Part shown: positions 1 through 7,281 of the stretch, in pieces
Numbering within the stretch: the stretch's first letter is position 1
Layout: each line of letters opens with the position of its first letter
From: JAAZVM01 sp041642635
GTDB taxonomy: Bacteria; Patescibacteriota; Gracilibacteria; BD1-5; UBA6164
Direction of reading: 5' to 3'
Length of the DNA stretch: 7,430 bases
NCBI GenBank assembly: GCA_041642635.1
Contig: JBEPWB010000058.1
Location: 1 to 7,430 of the forward strand
Position numbers and translations under genes: made by a program
The notes under the pieces: model-generated
What the model was told of the DNA's origin: nothing
The model's input: only the letters and a program-made list of their open reading frames with translations
Database searches by the model: none

Positions 1-521
1 TATCTTGAGATCTTTCAAAGTTTTGAATGATTTATGACAGATATATTGATAAGATATATAAGTTTGTTTATTTGAAAACATCCAATAGAGAAGTTGCTGA
101 AGATATTGTAAGCGATGTTTTTATGAGCGCTATAAATAATATCTCTAGTTTTAGCTTAGAACAAGGTTCTAGTGTTTCTTCTTGGCTTTATCGTATTGCA
201 AATAACAAAGTTATTGATTTTTATAGATCAAATAAAGAAACATTAGATATTTGCGAGTACTTGGATTATTCTGTTGAAAAAGATATTTCTCAAGAGATTG
301 ATAATAAAAATAAACTAGAAGAAGTTTTATCATTCTTGGATACTATAAAAAGTGATCATAAACAAATTGTTTTATATAGAATCTGGTATGATTTGTCATA
401 TAAAGAAATTTCAGATTTGACTTGAGTTAGTCTAGATAATTGTAAAAAAATTGTTAGTAGAACTCTTAAAAATATCAGTGCTAATTTTGTTCTCTTTATT
501 CTTTTTTTAATATTACTATAA
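1..521 (+). CDS. ECF-type RNA polymerase sigma factor (5' partial)
   Basis: Sigma-70 family factor of the extracytoplasmic-function class, expected to direct RNA polymerase to a small promoter set. The frame is open from base 3, so the gene starts before the window. The first readable residues, SGDLSKFGMIYDRYIDKIYK, match the usual start of sigma region 2 (GDL..FG.LYDRY), with TGA at 6-8 and 24-26 at Gly positions. The ATG at 27 is therefore probably internal. Region 2 continues through AEDIVSDVFM, SSWLYRIANNKVIDFYR; region 4 follows with IVLYRIWYDLSYKEISDLTGVSLDNCKKIVSRTLKNI. In-frame TGA at 423-425 is a Gly in the helix-turn-helix; the real stop is TAA 519-521. The chain ends in a hydrophobic tail, FVLFILFLILLL, unusual for a soluble factor. 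The membrane-protein gene starts 3 bases after the stop, so the two are surely co-transcribed. Confidence 0.9.
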
Positions 522-524
522 TTA

Positions 525-1298
525 ATGAAAAATTTTTTGAATACATTATTTGATGATTTTCCAGAATTGAAAAATGACAGAAAAAAAATAGAAAAATTGG
601 TTTATTTATTAGATAAAAATAAGCCTAATATTGAGGCGCCTAAAAATTTTAAAAAAGATTTAAGGCAAAGAGTTCAAAATTATTCAGAATTAAAATCTAC
701 TTCTACTAAAAAAAATTATTTGTTATTTTTTGTGCCTGCTATTAGTTTTTGTTTTGCAATTTTTGGTTTTTTATATTTTTCAGATGATTTTTTTATTTTT
801 GATAAAGATAATGATTATTCAAAGATAATTCAAGAAGATAATATCTGAGAAGAAAAAATTGAAGAAATATCTGCAGTGAGGAATATGACATTTATAGAAG
901 AAGAAAATACAGGAAATGAATATGCTTGAGAAAAAAATATTCCAGAAGAAGATAATTTTGAAACTCAGGAAATAATGATGATTAATCAAGATGAAGAACC
1001 TGAGATTGAAAATAATAATCAAGAAGAAAATTACTCTGAAGATGAAATATTTGTTGATGATACTTCTGATAAAAAAATTAATAATAATGACATAAATATA
1101 GAAGAAGAACAAATGATGATGCAAACCTTTATGATGGATTCATCTGTTTGAAGTAATGAGAAAAGTGAGTTTGAATTATATTGTGAACTTGAAAATTGAA
1201 CATATTGATTTGAAAATGATTCTTTTTATTGTGAAATAGAACAAAAAATCTGTTATGAAAAAGATTTTAAAAATGGAGTTTGTGAAAAATTTGAATAA
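525..1298 (+). CDS. single-pass membrane protein, probable anti-sigma factor with DUF333-like Cys domain
   Basis: 257-aa protein read with TGA as Gly (846-848, 927-929 and others). Residues 1-63 are a charged, presumably cytoplasmic head with a PxxFKKDLRQRVQ stretch. Residues 65-85 form one membrane helix (YLLFFVPAISFCFAIFGFLYF). Residues 86-210 are strongly acidic and Asn/Gln-rich, with clusters of Glu, Asp and Met and no predicted fold. The C-terminus has Cys220, Cys236, Cys243 and Cys253 in the layout YC..ENGTY....FYC-x6-C-x9-C, resembling the small secreted DUF333 family. Position right after an ECF sigma gene, the single membrane helix and the cytoplasmic head make a membrane anti-sigma the best guess. 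No zinc-binding anti-sigma motif (HxxxCxxC) is present, so the role is inferred from context. ATG 525 is the first start after the sigma stop. Confidence 0.7.
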
Positions 1299-1325
1299 AT
1301 AACTTTAATCTCTAATAATCCTATT

Positions 1326-3608
1326 ATGAAAAAAATATTTTTTTTACTTAGTTTTTTCTTTTTATCTTTGAATGTTAATGCTAATAATGTAGAAGATAAT
1401 TCTATAATTGAAGCTTTATCAGAAGAAAATGAGAATATCTCATTAGAAGCAAATTTTGAATTACAAAATTTTAATAGCTGTAATGATTTTGAGGATGAAA
1501 TGAATAGTTACATAAAAAATTATTGGGAAAATAATAAATGAAATTATTACTATCCTATGAGATGATGAATAGTTAATGATATGGTTGTTACAAATCAATC
1601 AATGGAATCTAGTAAAGATGATGTTTTGTGATCATCACCAGAATCTTTTTCTAACACAGATAATTTTTCAGAAACTAATAATCAAATAGAATGAGTTCAA
1701 GAATCTGATATAGTAAAAACAGATTGAAAAAATATTTATTATTATAACAAATCTGATAATTATGTTTATATTGTCGGAGTAGATGAGCAAAAAATTCTTA
1801 AAAAAATAAAAGTTCCTAGTACTTTTTCTTCTCCTGTTTTGTATTTGTGAAATGACACTTTGACAATAGTTTCTTCTGGTTATTCAAATTCAGATTTTTC
1901 AAGAATGTGATACTGGATAAATAGAGATATGAAAACTTTTGTAATTACTTATGATATAAGCGATATTGAAAATTTAAAATTGGATAAATTATATATAGCA
2001 GATTGAAATTATTCAGAATCTAGAAAAATATGAGATTTAATTTATATTACTTCTACAGTTAATTTTAATATTCCATATTATAGTTTTGAAAGTAGAGAAG
2101 ATATAGATTTTGACTTGTCAAAATCTATGCCTAAAAAAATAGATTTATCAAGAAGTGAGACTGATTCAAATTTTGAGCTTAATTGAAAAAAATATCCATA
2201 TTCACTAAATGCGTGATGAATTGCTGATTGTAGTGATATTAGTTATGCTTTTCCTGATGAAGAGACACAAGAGCAATATGATTTTTCACCTAGTTATAAT
2301 ATTATTTCAGTAATTGATACAAATGATACTTCAAAAGAAGTAAAAACAAATGTTATTATTTGAAATAATAGTGAAATATTTATGAGTCAAGATAATCTTT
2401 ATATGACTTCAAATATTTATCAAAATAACAGATTTACTTGTCCAAAAGGAATGGCTTGTATAATGCCATATTTTCCAAGATGAAATAATACTCTTATTCA
2501 CAAATTAAATATTTCTTGAGATTCTCTTGATTATCAGGATTCTACAATAGTTCCTTGAAGTCCTTTAACTCAGTATAGTATGGATGAAAATGATGGAGAT
2601 TTTAGAATATTAACAAAAACTTCTTCTTGGAGTAATATGTGAGGACAATCTTATACTGATTTATATATACTGGACGAAAGTCTTGAATTAAAATGAAGTC
2701 TTGAAAAATTAGCAATCTGAGAAGAATTCAAATCTAGTAGATATATTTGAGATAAATTATTTTTGGTAACTTTTGAACAAATTGACCCACTTTTTGTAAT
2801 TGATGTTGCTGACTCTAGTAATCCTGAAGTTCTTTGAGAATTAAAAATGCCTTGATATAGTACATATTTGCATCCTTATGATGAAAATCATTTGATTTGA
2901 TTATGATATGATACATCGACTAATCAGTGGTGATGAACAGTTAATTCATGAGTAAAAGTAGATTTGTACGAAATAAATTATGATAAAAAATGTGGTGATT
3001 CTTGACTTAGTGAAGAAGAAATAGAAAAATGTGAATCATGAGATTACAAATGAATAATTACAAAACAAAAATTTACAAAAACTTTTGGTTGAGCTTGAAG
3101 TACAAGCGAAGCACTGACTAATCCAAGAATGTTTATGTGGAATTCAAACGAGGAAAAATTATTTTTACCAGTTAATCTATATGAAAACTCTAGTGAAGAT
3201 ATTTACAAAAGAACTGATTTTTTCGCTTGATTATTAACGCTTGATATAAATAAAGATAGCGGAATACAAGAAAGCTATAAATTAAGTCATATTGATTATT
3301 CTTGACTAGAAGAGGAAAGATTAAAAGAATGTAGTAAATATAGTACAAATTCTTCAAAAGATAATTGTTACACTTTGATTGATTGAAGTGAATATTGTGA
3401 ACCTGTAGGAAATAATTACGTACCTAATTATTGTAAAAAAGATTCTACTATCTGAGAATATGTAGCTTCAAAAAGCTGGAATTTTAGAGATAGTTATATA
3501 AACAGAGCTTTATGGATTTGAGATAATAGTTACGCTATTTCTGATAAAAAAATAAGTTCTCAAAAAATTTCTACATGAGAAAATAATTATAATGTTGAAT
3601 TTAGATAA
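1326..3608 (+). CDS. secreted beta-propeller domain protein (PF09826-like)
   Basis: 760-aa exported protein, continuous only with TGA as Gly. The N-terminus is a signal peptide (MKKIFFLLSFFFLSLNVNA, cleavage near residue 19). Family hallmarks of the 'secreted protein with C-terminal beta-propeller' group are clear: GVQESDIVKTDGKNIYYY (123-140), LTQYSMDENDGDFRILTKT (from 414), IGEEFKSSRYIGDKLFLVTF (from 464), DPLFVIDV (487-494), and LHPYDENHLIGLG (515-527). The last ~150 residues carry several Cys (ECSKYS, DNCYTLIDGSEYCEP, NYCKK) that could form disulfides outside the cell. No catalytic motif is known for this family, and its molecular function is unclear. It starts 27 bases after the membrane-protein gene, with no Shine-Dalgarno sequence, and is followed by a strong terminator. 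It is therefore the last gene of the sigma operon and may be a target, sensor or effector of that pair. Confidence 0.9.
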
Positions 3609-3618
3609 AAAATATTTT

Positions 3619-3653
3619 GAGACCGGTCTTGTATAAGACCGGTCTCTTTTTTT
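3619..3653 (+). terminator. strong intrinsic terminator of the sigma/propeller operon
   Basis: A perfect 12-bp inverted repeat (GAGACCGGTCTT at 3619-3630, its complement at 3635-3646) encloses a 4-base loop and is followed by seven T. The stem is far richer in G+C than its surroundings. It starts 10 bases after the propeller stop codon. Confidence 0.95.
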
Positions 3654-3663
3654 CATTTTTTAC

Positions 3664-3704
3664 AAAAAAAGTCAAAAAAAGTCATTTTTTTTAATATAAT
3701 TTTT
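3664..3704 (+). promoter_or_regulatory. promoter-like module A with phased A-tracts
   Basis: Two tandem 10-mers AAAAAAAGTC (3664-3673, 3674-3683), then A and eight T, then AATATAAT with a perfect TATAAT -10 box at 3695-3700. Transcription would begin near 3707. No good TTGACA -35 box is seen. A-tracts repeated every 10 bp bend DNA and can act like an UP element. The same 41 bases occur at 5628-5668 with a single difference. Confidence 0.65.
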
Positions 3705-4670
3705 TGTTTCATTATCAAAAAATTACTTACATTTTGTTTTTTACTCTCGTTTTTAATCCATTTACTTTTTCTTTTGCAAATACAAAAATAATCTATGAAA
3801 AAGCTAATGATTTAGCAAACACATATATATATAATTCTATAAATGATGAAAACTGGAAATGAAAAAATCCACAAATAAAACAAAAATGAAAATATTACTA
3901 TACAGATGATGAAAACAATCTATCATACATAGAATTCAAAGTTAGTTGTGAAAAAACTGCTAATTGTTGATTCGTACTAGTAAATATAGACTGAGACGAT
4001 GTATCAGTACCAATAGCTTCAACAAGCTGAGTTTGACCATGAGAAATTTTAACTTCTAAATCTTGAGATTCAGAAAATACAAAACTATACTATTTTTGAT
4101 CTCTTGATCAATACGCACAAAATAACACTACTAAAGAAGTACATTCTCTAAAACCAGAATATAATTTTACCCCTAAAGCCAAAAAATTATTATATTACGA
4201 AAAAAACAGTAACCTATCTAAGGAAGAACAAACTAAAGAGTTAGAAAAACATAATGAAGAATTTATGATTAAATTATTTAAATACTAAGTGTGATGAAGA
4301 CTGAGGTTTGACTTGAGATACAAAATTAAGTGATGCTATCAATTGAATAGATTATGCAATTGATAGATAATATACTAACTCAATTTCTCAAAAAATAAAA
4401 TCAGATAACTTAGTTTTCCTTTTCTATTTTATCAAAGATGAAATACATAACTGAAGACCAATAATTGTTAATACTAAAAAGCACTCAATGATAGTTTTTT
4501 GATATTATGATTGATGACAGAGGATAGCAAGAATAAACGTTTGATATTGAAATATTGGTCAAGTTAACAATCATTACTTATCTAATATAGACTATAATAT
4601 TGATTCAATTTATTATTGAACTACTACTCAGAAATTAGCTAGTCTAATTAAGGTTAAGATTTCAAATTAA
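3704..4670 (+). pseudogene. decayed secreted papain-fold (C10/C39-like) cysteine protease
   Basis: Two frames together resemble one secreted cysteine protease. Part 1 (3704-4288, 194 aa) begins with a signal-peptide-like segment (KITYILFFTLVFNPFTFSFA). It continues with a propeptide-like beta region containing SCEKTANCGFVLVNIDGDDV and KLYYFGSLDQYA, and stops at TAA 4286. It has no in-frame ATG; TTG 3704 or ATT 3722 are the only candidates. Part 2 is in another frame from about 4287: KCDEDGGLTGDTKLSDAINGI, then TAA at 4368-4370, then RPIIVNTKKHSMIVFGYYDG and RINVGYGNIG up to TAA 4668-4670. The His (codon 4482-4484) and Asn fit the protease catalytic pair. I find no Cys-nucleophile motif (C.PT/C.AT) between the propeptide and part 2, so that segment seems deleted. 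The family assignment is from memory of motifs. Part 1 could still be expressed as a small secreted protein. Confidence 0.7.
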
Positions 4671-4693
4671 TTTATAAATTAAAAATAAAAATC

Positions 4694-5581
4694 ATGTGTA
4701 AAATTGAATGAAAAGTTTTAGATCTTATTATAAAGGAATCTGAAAATTTTGAGTGTCATAAAGATGTATATATAAAAGTTGAAAATTGAGATACATTTTT
4801 AATAGCTAAATGAACTTTTAATCATAATGAGTCTAATAATTGTAAATTTAAAACTACTTTTTTAAATGAATCTTATTTGCCAAAGATATGAGACAATGTT
4901 AGCTATTATAGTAGTTTTTTTTGATATGAAATATGATATTATTCATGAGAGGACTATAATCATATATGTCCTAGATCTCCTTATTTTGATTATACAGAAT
5001 TCCATAACAAATGTAATCTTAACTGAAAAATACAAGAAGTTCATAGAGAATATAAAAAATGAAATTCAATGGATGTTCACTTAAAAATAAAAACAGAAGA
5101 GTTAATATATAATGTAAAAACATATGAATGATTTTATTATTGATATTGAGAAGGATATCTTTGATGAGTAGAATATTTTTCACCAAAATCATTAAAATGA
5201 TGATGAGTAAGTTTTTTTAAACCATGAATGGATTTTAAATATATAATTGATGAAGATACTTGAGAAATTTTGAGAGAATGAAATGATAAAGAAATAGATA
5301 ATTGTAATGTTTGAGAACAAAAATTATCAGATTTTAAATTTGAATGATGACTTTCAAATATTGAAGTTATAGATTTAAATATGAAAAAATTCAGAGAATA
5401 TAAAGGAATAGAAGAGCCAGAAACTACTTGGAAAGAAAAATACGAAGAAAATAATTTTGTATTTTGATTTAACTATAATAATTTTAGTGGATGATTAATG
5501 ACAAGTTTTTTTATGTTAATATTATTTTTTGTAGCATTAATAAAAAATAAATATTCAAAACAAAAATCAATTTTTGCATAA
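4694..5581 (+). CDS. unrecognised protein with C-terminal membrane anchor
   Basis: 295-aa protein in code 25, starting at ATG 4694, 23 bases after the protease remnant, with an A-rich leader and no Shine-Dalgarno sequence. I do not recognise a family. Two segments look alike: residues ~2-40 start CKIEGKVLDL and residues ~107-145 start CNLNGKIQEV. Each is followed by alternating hydrophobic residues that suggest small beta-barrels. Five or more Cys are scattered in the first 220 residues. The only membrane segment is at the C-terminus (~266-285, LMTSFFMLILFFVALIKN), followed by a basic tail (KNKYSKQKS). There is no signal peptide, which is odd because the basic tail would favour an outside location for the main domain. 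No ATG lies upstream in frame, so a longer start is unlikely. It may share transcription with the remnant in front. Confidence 0.75.
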
Positions 5582-5617
5582 AAAATATCAAAAAAATAAA
5601 AAAACATAAAATTTCAC

Positions 5618-5668
5618 AAAAAAACTTAAAAAAAGTCAAAAAAAGTCGTTTTTTTTAATATAATTTTA
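5618..5668 (+). promoter_or_regulatory. promoter-like module B with three phased A-tracts
   Basis: Three consecutive 10-mers, AAAAAAACTT (5618) and AAAAAAAGTC (5628, 5638), are followed by G, eight T and AATATAAT (TATAAT at 5659-5664). Bases 5628-5668 match module A (3664-3704) in 40 of 41 positions. The predicted transcript start is near 5671 (GTAGGG). A second TATAAT at 5681-5686 would instead start RNA near 5693, at the foot of the following hairpin. Confidence 0.65.
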
Positions 5669-5670
5669 AT

Positions 5671-5779
5671 GTAGGGTTATTATAATGATATTACATTGGA
5701 AATAATATTTTGATTTTGGGAGAGCTTATAAATATTATTTCCAATGTTTTTAAAAAGAAGCAATTTTGCTTCTTTTTTT
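5671..5779 (+). ncRNA. probable small structured RNA or leader attenuator
   Basis: A non-coding unit of about 90-110 nt between module B and an intrinsic terminator. Its core is a perfect 18-bp stem (5693-5710 with 5730-5747) capped by a 19-nt loop (5711-5729) containing TTTTGGGAGAGCTTA, the only G-rich patch nearby. AATGTA at 5668-5673 could pair with TACATT at 5692-5697, giving an alternative to the foot of the main stem. I recognise no known family (not SRP RNA, tmRNA, RNase P or tRNA). It could be a free sRNA or a leader ending before the c-subunit gene. The only ATG inside (5685) gives six codons. Confidence 0.5.
5752..5779 (+). terminator. intrinsic terminator in front of the c-subunit gene
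   Basis: An 11-bp stem (5752-5762 with 5767-5777) built around AGAAGCA/TGCTTCT, with a 4-base loop and a run of seven T at 5773-5779. It ends the putative small RNA 56 bases before the c-subunit start. Confidence 0.85.
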
Positions 5780-5805
5780 GTATGTAATAAAAAAATATGA
5801 TAAAT

Positions 5806-5811
5806 TATAAT
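5806..5811 (+). promoter_or_regulatory. putative -10 box of the c-subunit gene
   Basis: TATAAT inside the A/T-only stretch between the terminator and ATG 5836. It predicts a start near 5818 and a short leader without a Shine-Dalgarno sequence. No convincing -35 box lies 16-18 bp upstream, and several other TATA-like words overlap, so the exact site is uncertain. Confidence 0.35.
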
Positions 5812-5835
5812 TATATATTATATAAATAATAAAAA

Positions 5836-7176
5836 ATGATAGATTTAGTTTCTTCTGGAGCTTGACTTGCTATTTGATTAGCTTGATTAGGGATTGCTTT
5901 GGGGCAATGATATTTGGTTTATAGAGCAATTGAAGTTATTGGTAAAAATCCTATAGGTTCTTCATTTTTTCTTACTATAACTATCTTGTGAATAGCGCTA
6001 GTAGAGTCAGCAGGTATTTATTGATTAATTGTTGCTTTTCAAACACTTTCTACTACTTTTTTAGATCCATTAACTGCTGTATGAGTTTGATTAGCTATAT
6101 GATTAGCTTGACTTTGAGTTTGAGTCTGAGAATGAATACTTGTTGGTAATTCTATTGAAGCAATGAATAGAGATACAGAGAACAGAAATAAGATTTTAAC
6201 TTATATGATTTTATTTTTGGCTCTTGTTGAATCTGCAGCTATTTATTGATTAATAGTATCTTTTCAATTATTGACTAATGCAGATATTTCTCCCTATTTA
6301 TCAATTTGAGCTTGATTAGCTATTTGATTATCTTGACTTTGAGTTGGTATTTGAGAATGAATTCTTTCTGCTAAGTCTGTAAGTATAATGTGAAAAAAGC
6401 CAGAGTTAAAATCATATTTGTTGACTATAACAATCTTGTGAATTGCATTGGTTGAAACTTCAGCAATTTATTGATTAATTGTTGCTTTTTCAATCATTGA
6501 ATCTTCACTTGTTTCAGTTTATTCGGCTGTTTGAGCATGATTAGCAGTTTGACTTGCTTGACTTTGAGTATGAATTTGAGAATGAATACTTATTTCAGGG
6601 TCACTTACTTCTATGTCTAGTCCTAGAGCACAAAGATCTAAAACAATAACTTACATGATTTTATTTGTCGCGCTTGTAGAATCAGCAGCTATTTATTGAT
6701 TATTAATATCGTTGCAAATATTATCTATTTGAGATTTATCACTTTTGACTTCTATTTGAGCTTGACTTGCTATTTGATTAGCATGACTATGAGTGTGAAT
6801 TTGAGAGGGATTTATGGCGTCTAGATCAATTTGAGTTATTTCGAAAAGACCAAATCTTTGAACATTTTTTCTTACAGTTAGTATTTTATGAATAGCACTT
6901 GTGGAATCAGCAGCTATTTACTGATTAATAATTTCAATGCAAATTATTTGAACGGAAGTTTTATGATTCGCTGCAATTTGAGCATGATTAGCTATTTGAT
7001 TAGCATGATTATGAGCTTGAGCTTGAGAATGATTATTGGCATGATCATCTCTTGATGCAATAGCTAGAAATCCTAAGAATAAACAAAAAATTTTAACATA
7101 TATGATTCTTTGAATAGCATTAGTAGAATCAGCGGCTATTTATTGATTGATAATAGCTTTTACAGTTTTAGCTTAG
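5836..7176 (+). CDS. atpE: ATP synthase F0 c subunit, six fused hairpins (12 membrane helices)
   Basis: 446-aa rotor-ring protein of F-type ATP synthase; ordinary c subunits are about 70-90 aa with one hairpin. Six hairpins follow each other at 75-residue spacing. Each has helix I (G.GLAIGLAGLG.G.GEG type), a polar loop often with K/R-x-P, and helix II (ALVESAAIYGLI type). The ion-binding Glu is at 57, 132, 207, 282, 357 and 431. Exactly 33 residues before each lies Q24, E99, E174, E249, E324 or E398. Ser/Thr follows each Glu, and Tyr is five residues after it. This is the Na+ site layout of Ilyobacter (Gln32/Glu65/Ser66/Tyr70), with Glu in place of Gln in five hairpins as in Fusobacterium. 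Na+ coupling is inferred. By my count about 59 of 69 Gly codons are TGA, so standard-code callers see no gene. It stops at TAG 7174-7176, is flanked by terminators, and has no other atp gene recognisable in the window. Confidence 0.93.
5857..6306 (+). repeat. c-subunit dimer unit 1 (hairpins 1 and 2)
   Basis: Hairpin 1 (5857-6081) has loop IGKNPIGSSFFLTIT and is the only one with Gln (Q24, in LGQGY) at the helix-I ligand site. Hairpin 2 (6082-6306) has loop NRDTENRNKILTYM and Glu99. Helix-II ligands are E57-S58-Y62 and E132-S133-Y137. The linker between them is LSTTFLDPLTAV. Confidence 0.85.
6307..6756 (+). repeat. c-subunit dimer unit 2 (hairpins 3 and 4)
   Basis: Hairpin 3 (6307-6531) has loop MGKKPELKSYLLTIT, Glu174 and E207-T208-Y212; it is the only hairpin with Thr instead of Ser after the Glu. 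Hairpin 4 (6532-6756) has loop SSPRAQRSKTITYM, Glu249 and E282-S283-Y287. The loop styles match hairpins 1 and 2 respectively. Confidence 0.85.
6757..7173 (+). repeat. c-subunit dimer unit 3 (hairpins 5 and 6)
   Basis: Hairpin 5 (6757-6978) has loop ISKRPNLGTFFLTVS, Glu324 and E357-S358-Y362. Hairpin 6 (6979-7173) has the most canonical F-type loop, ARNPKNKQKILTYM, with Glu398 and E431-S432-Y436, and ends shortly after helix II. The linker between them is one residue shorter than the others. Confidence 0.85.
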
Positions 7177-7181
7177 CTTGT

Positions 7182-7223
7182 AAAAAAAAGTAAAAAAATT
7201 AAATTTGATTTTTTTTGTATAAA
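7182..7223 (+). promoter_or_regulatory. degenerate third copy of the phased A-tract module
   Basis: An A8 tract (7182-7189) and an A7 tract (7192-7198) 10 bp apart, a T8 run (7209-7216) and TATAAA (7218-7223) repeat the plan of modules A and B, with altered spacing and no GTC. If active, it would start RNA near 7230 and stop at the terminator at 7282-7323. The rest of 7177-7281 is A/T-rich with no gene seen. Confidence 0.25.
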
Positions 7224-7281
7224 AATTATTATACTAACAAAAATTTAAAAAATTTGACATAATAAATAGCTATAAATCAAT

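Noticed and set aside
846..848. In-frame TGA as selenocysteine or as a true stop
   Set aside because: TGA occurs dozens of times per gene at Gly positions, without selenocysteine-type hairpins; glycine explains all cases.
819..1124. Open frame on the minus strand, 101 codons, rich in Phe and Ile
   Set aside because: It is the antisense of the acidic linker of the membrane protein; GAA/GAT/AAT codons read backwards give Phe/Ile runs. No promoter or family similarity.
4866..5084. 72-codon + strand frame inside the unrecognised gene
   Set aside because: A shadow in another frame; it looks open only because the true frame is cut by TGA in the standard code.
5685..5705. ATG mini-frame MILHWK in the hairpin region
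   Set aside because: Six codons running into the base-paired stem, no ribosome binding site; probably chance.
5693..5747. Inverted repeat as the ends of a tiny mobile element
   Set aside because: Only 19 bases separate the arms, no target-site duplication is seen, and a promoter and terminator flank it, so an RNA hairpin is the simpler reading.
5857..7173. Regular TGA-rich DNA repeats, considered as CRISPR or satellite DNA
   Set aside because: The period of about 225 bp equals one c-subunit hairpin, and the DNA copies differ at synonymous sites; the repeat is protein-driven.
5836..7176. V/A-type ATPase c (K) subunit
   Set aside because: Several loops carry the F-type R/K-x-P signature (ARNPKNK, GKNP, SKRP), and the 33-residue ligand spacing matches F-type Na+ c subunits, although the helices also resemble A-type proteins.
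7254..7276. TTGACA followed by TATAAA
   Set aside because: The two boxes are only 11 bases apart, too close for a sigma-70 promoter, and nothing but a terminator follows.
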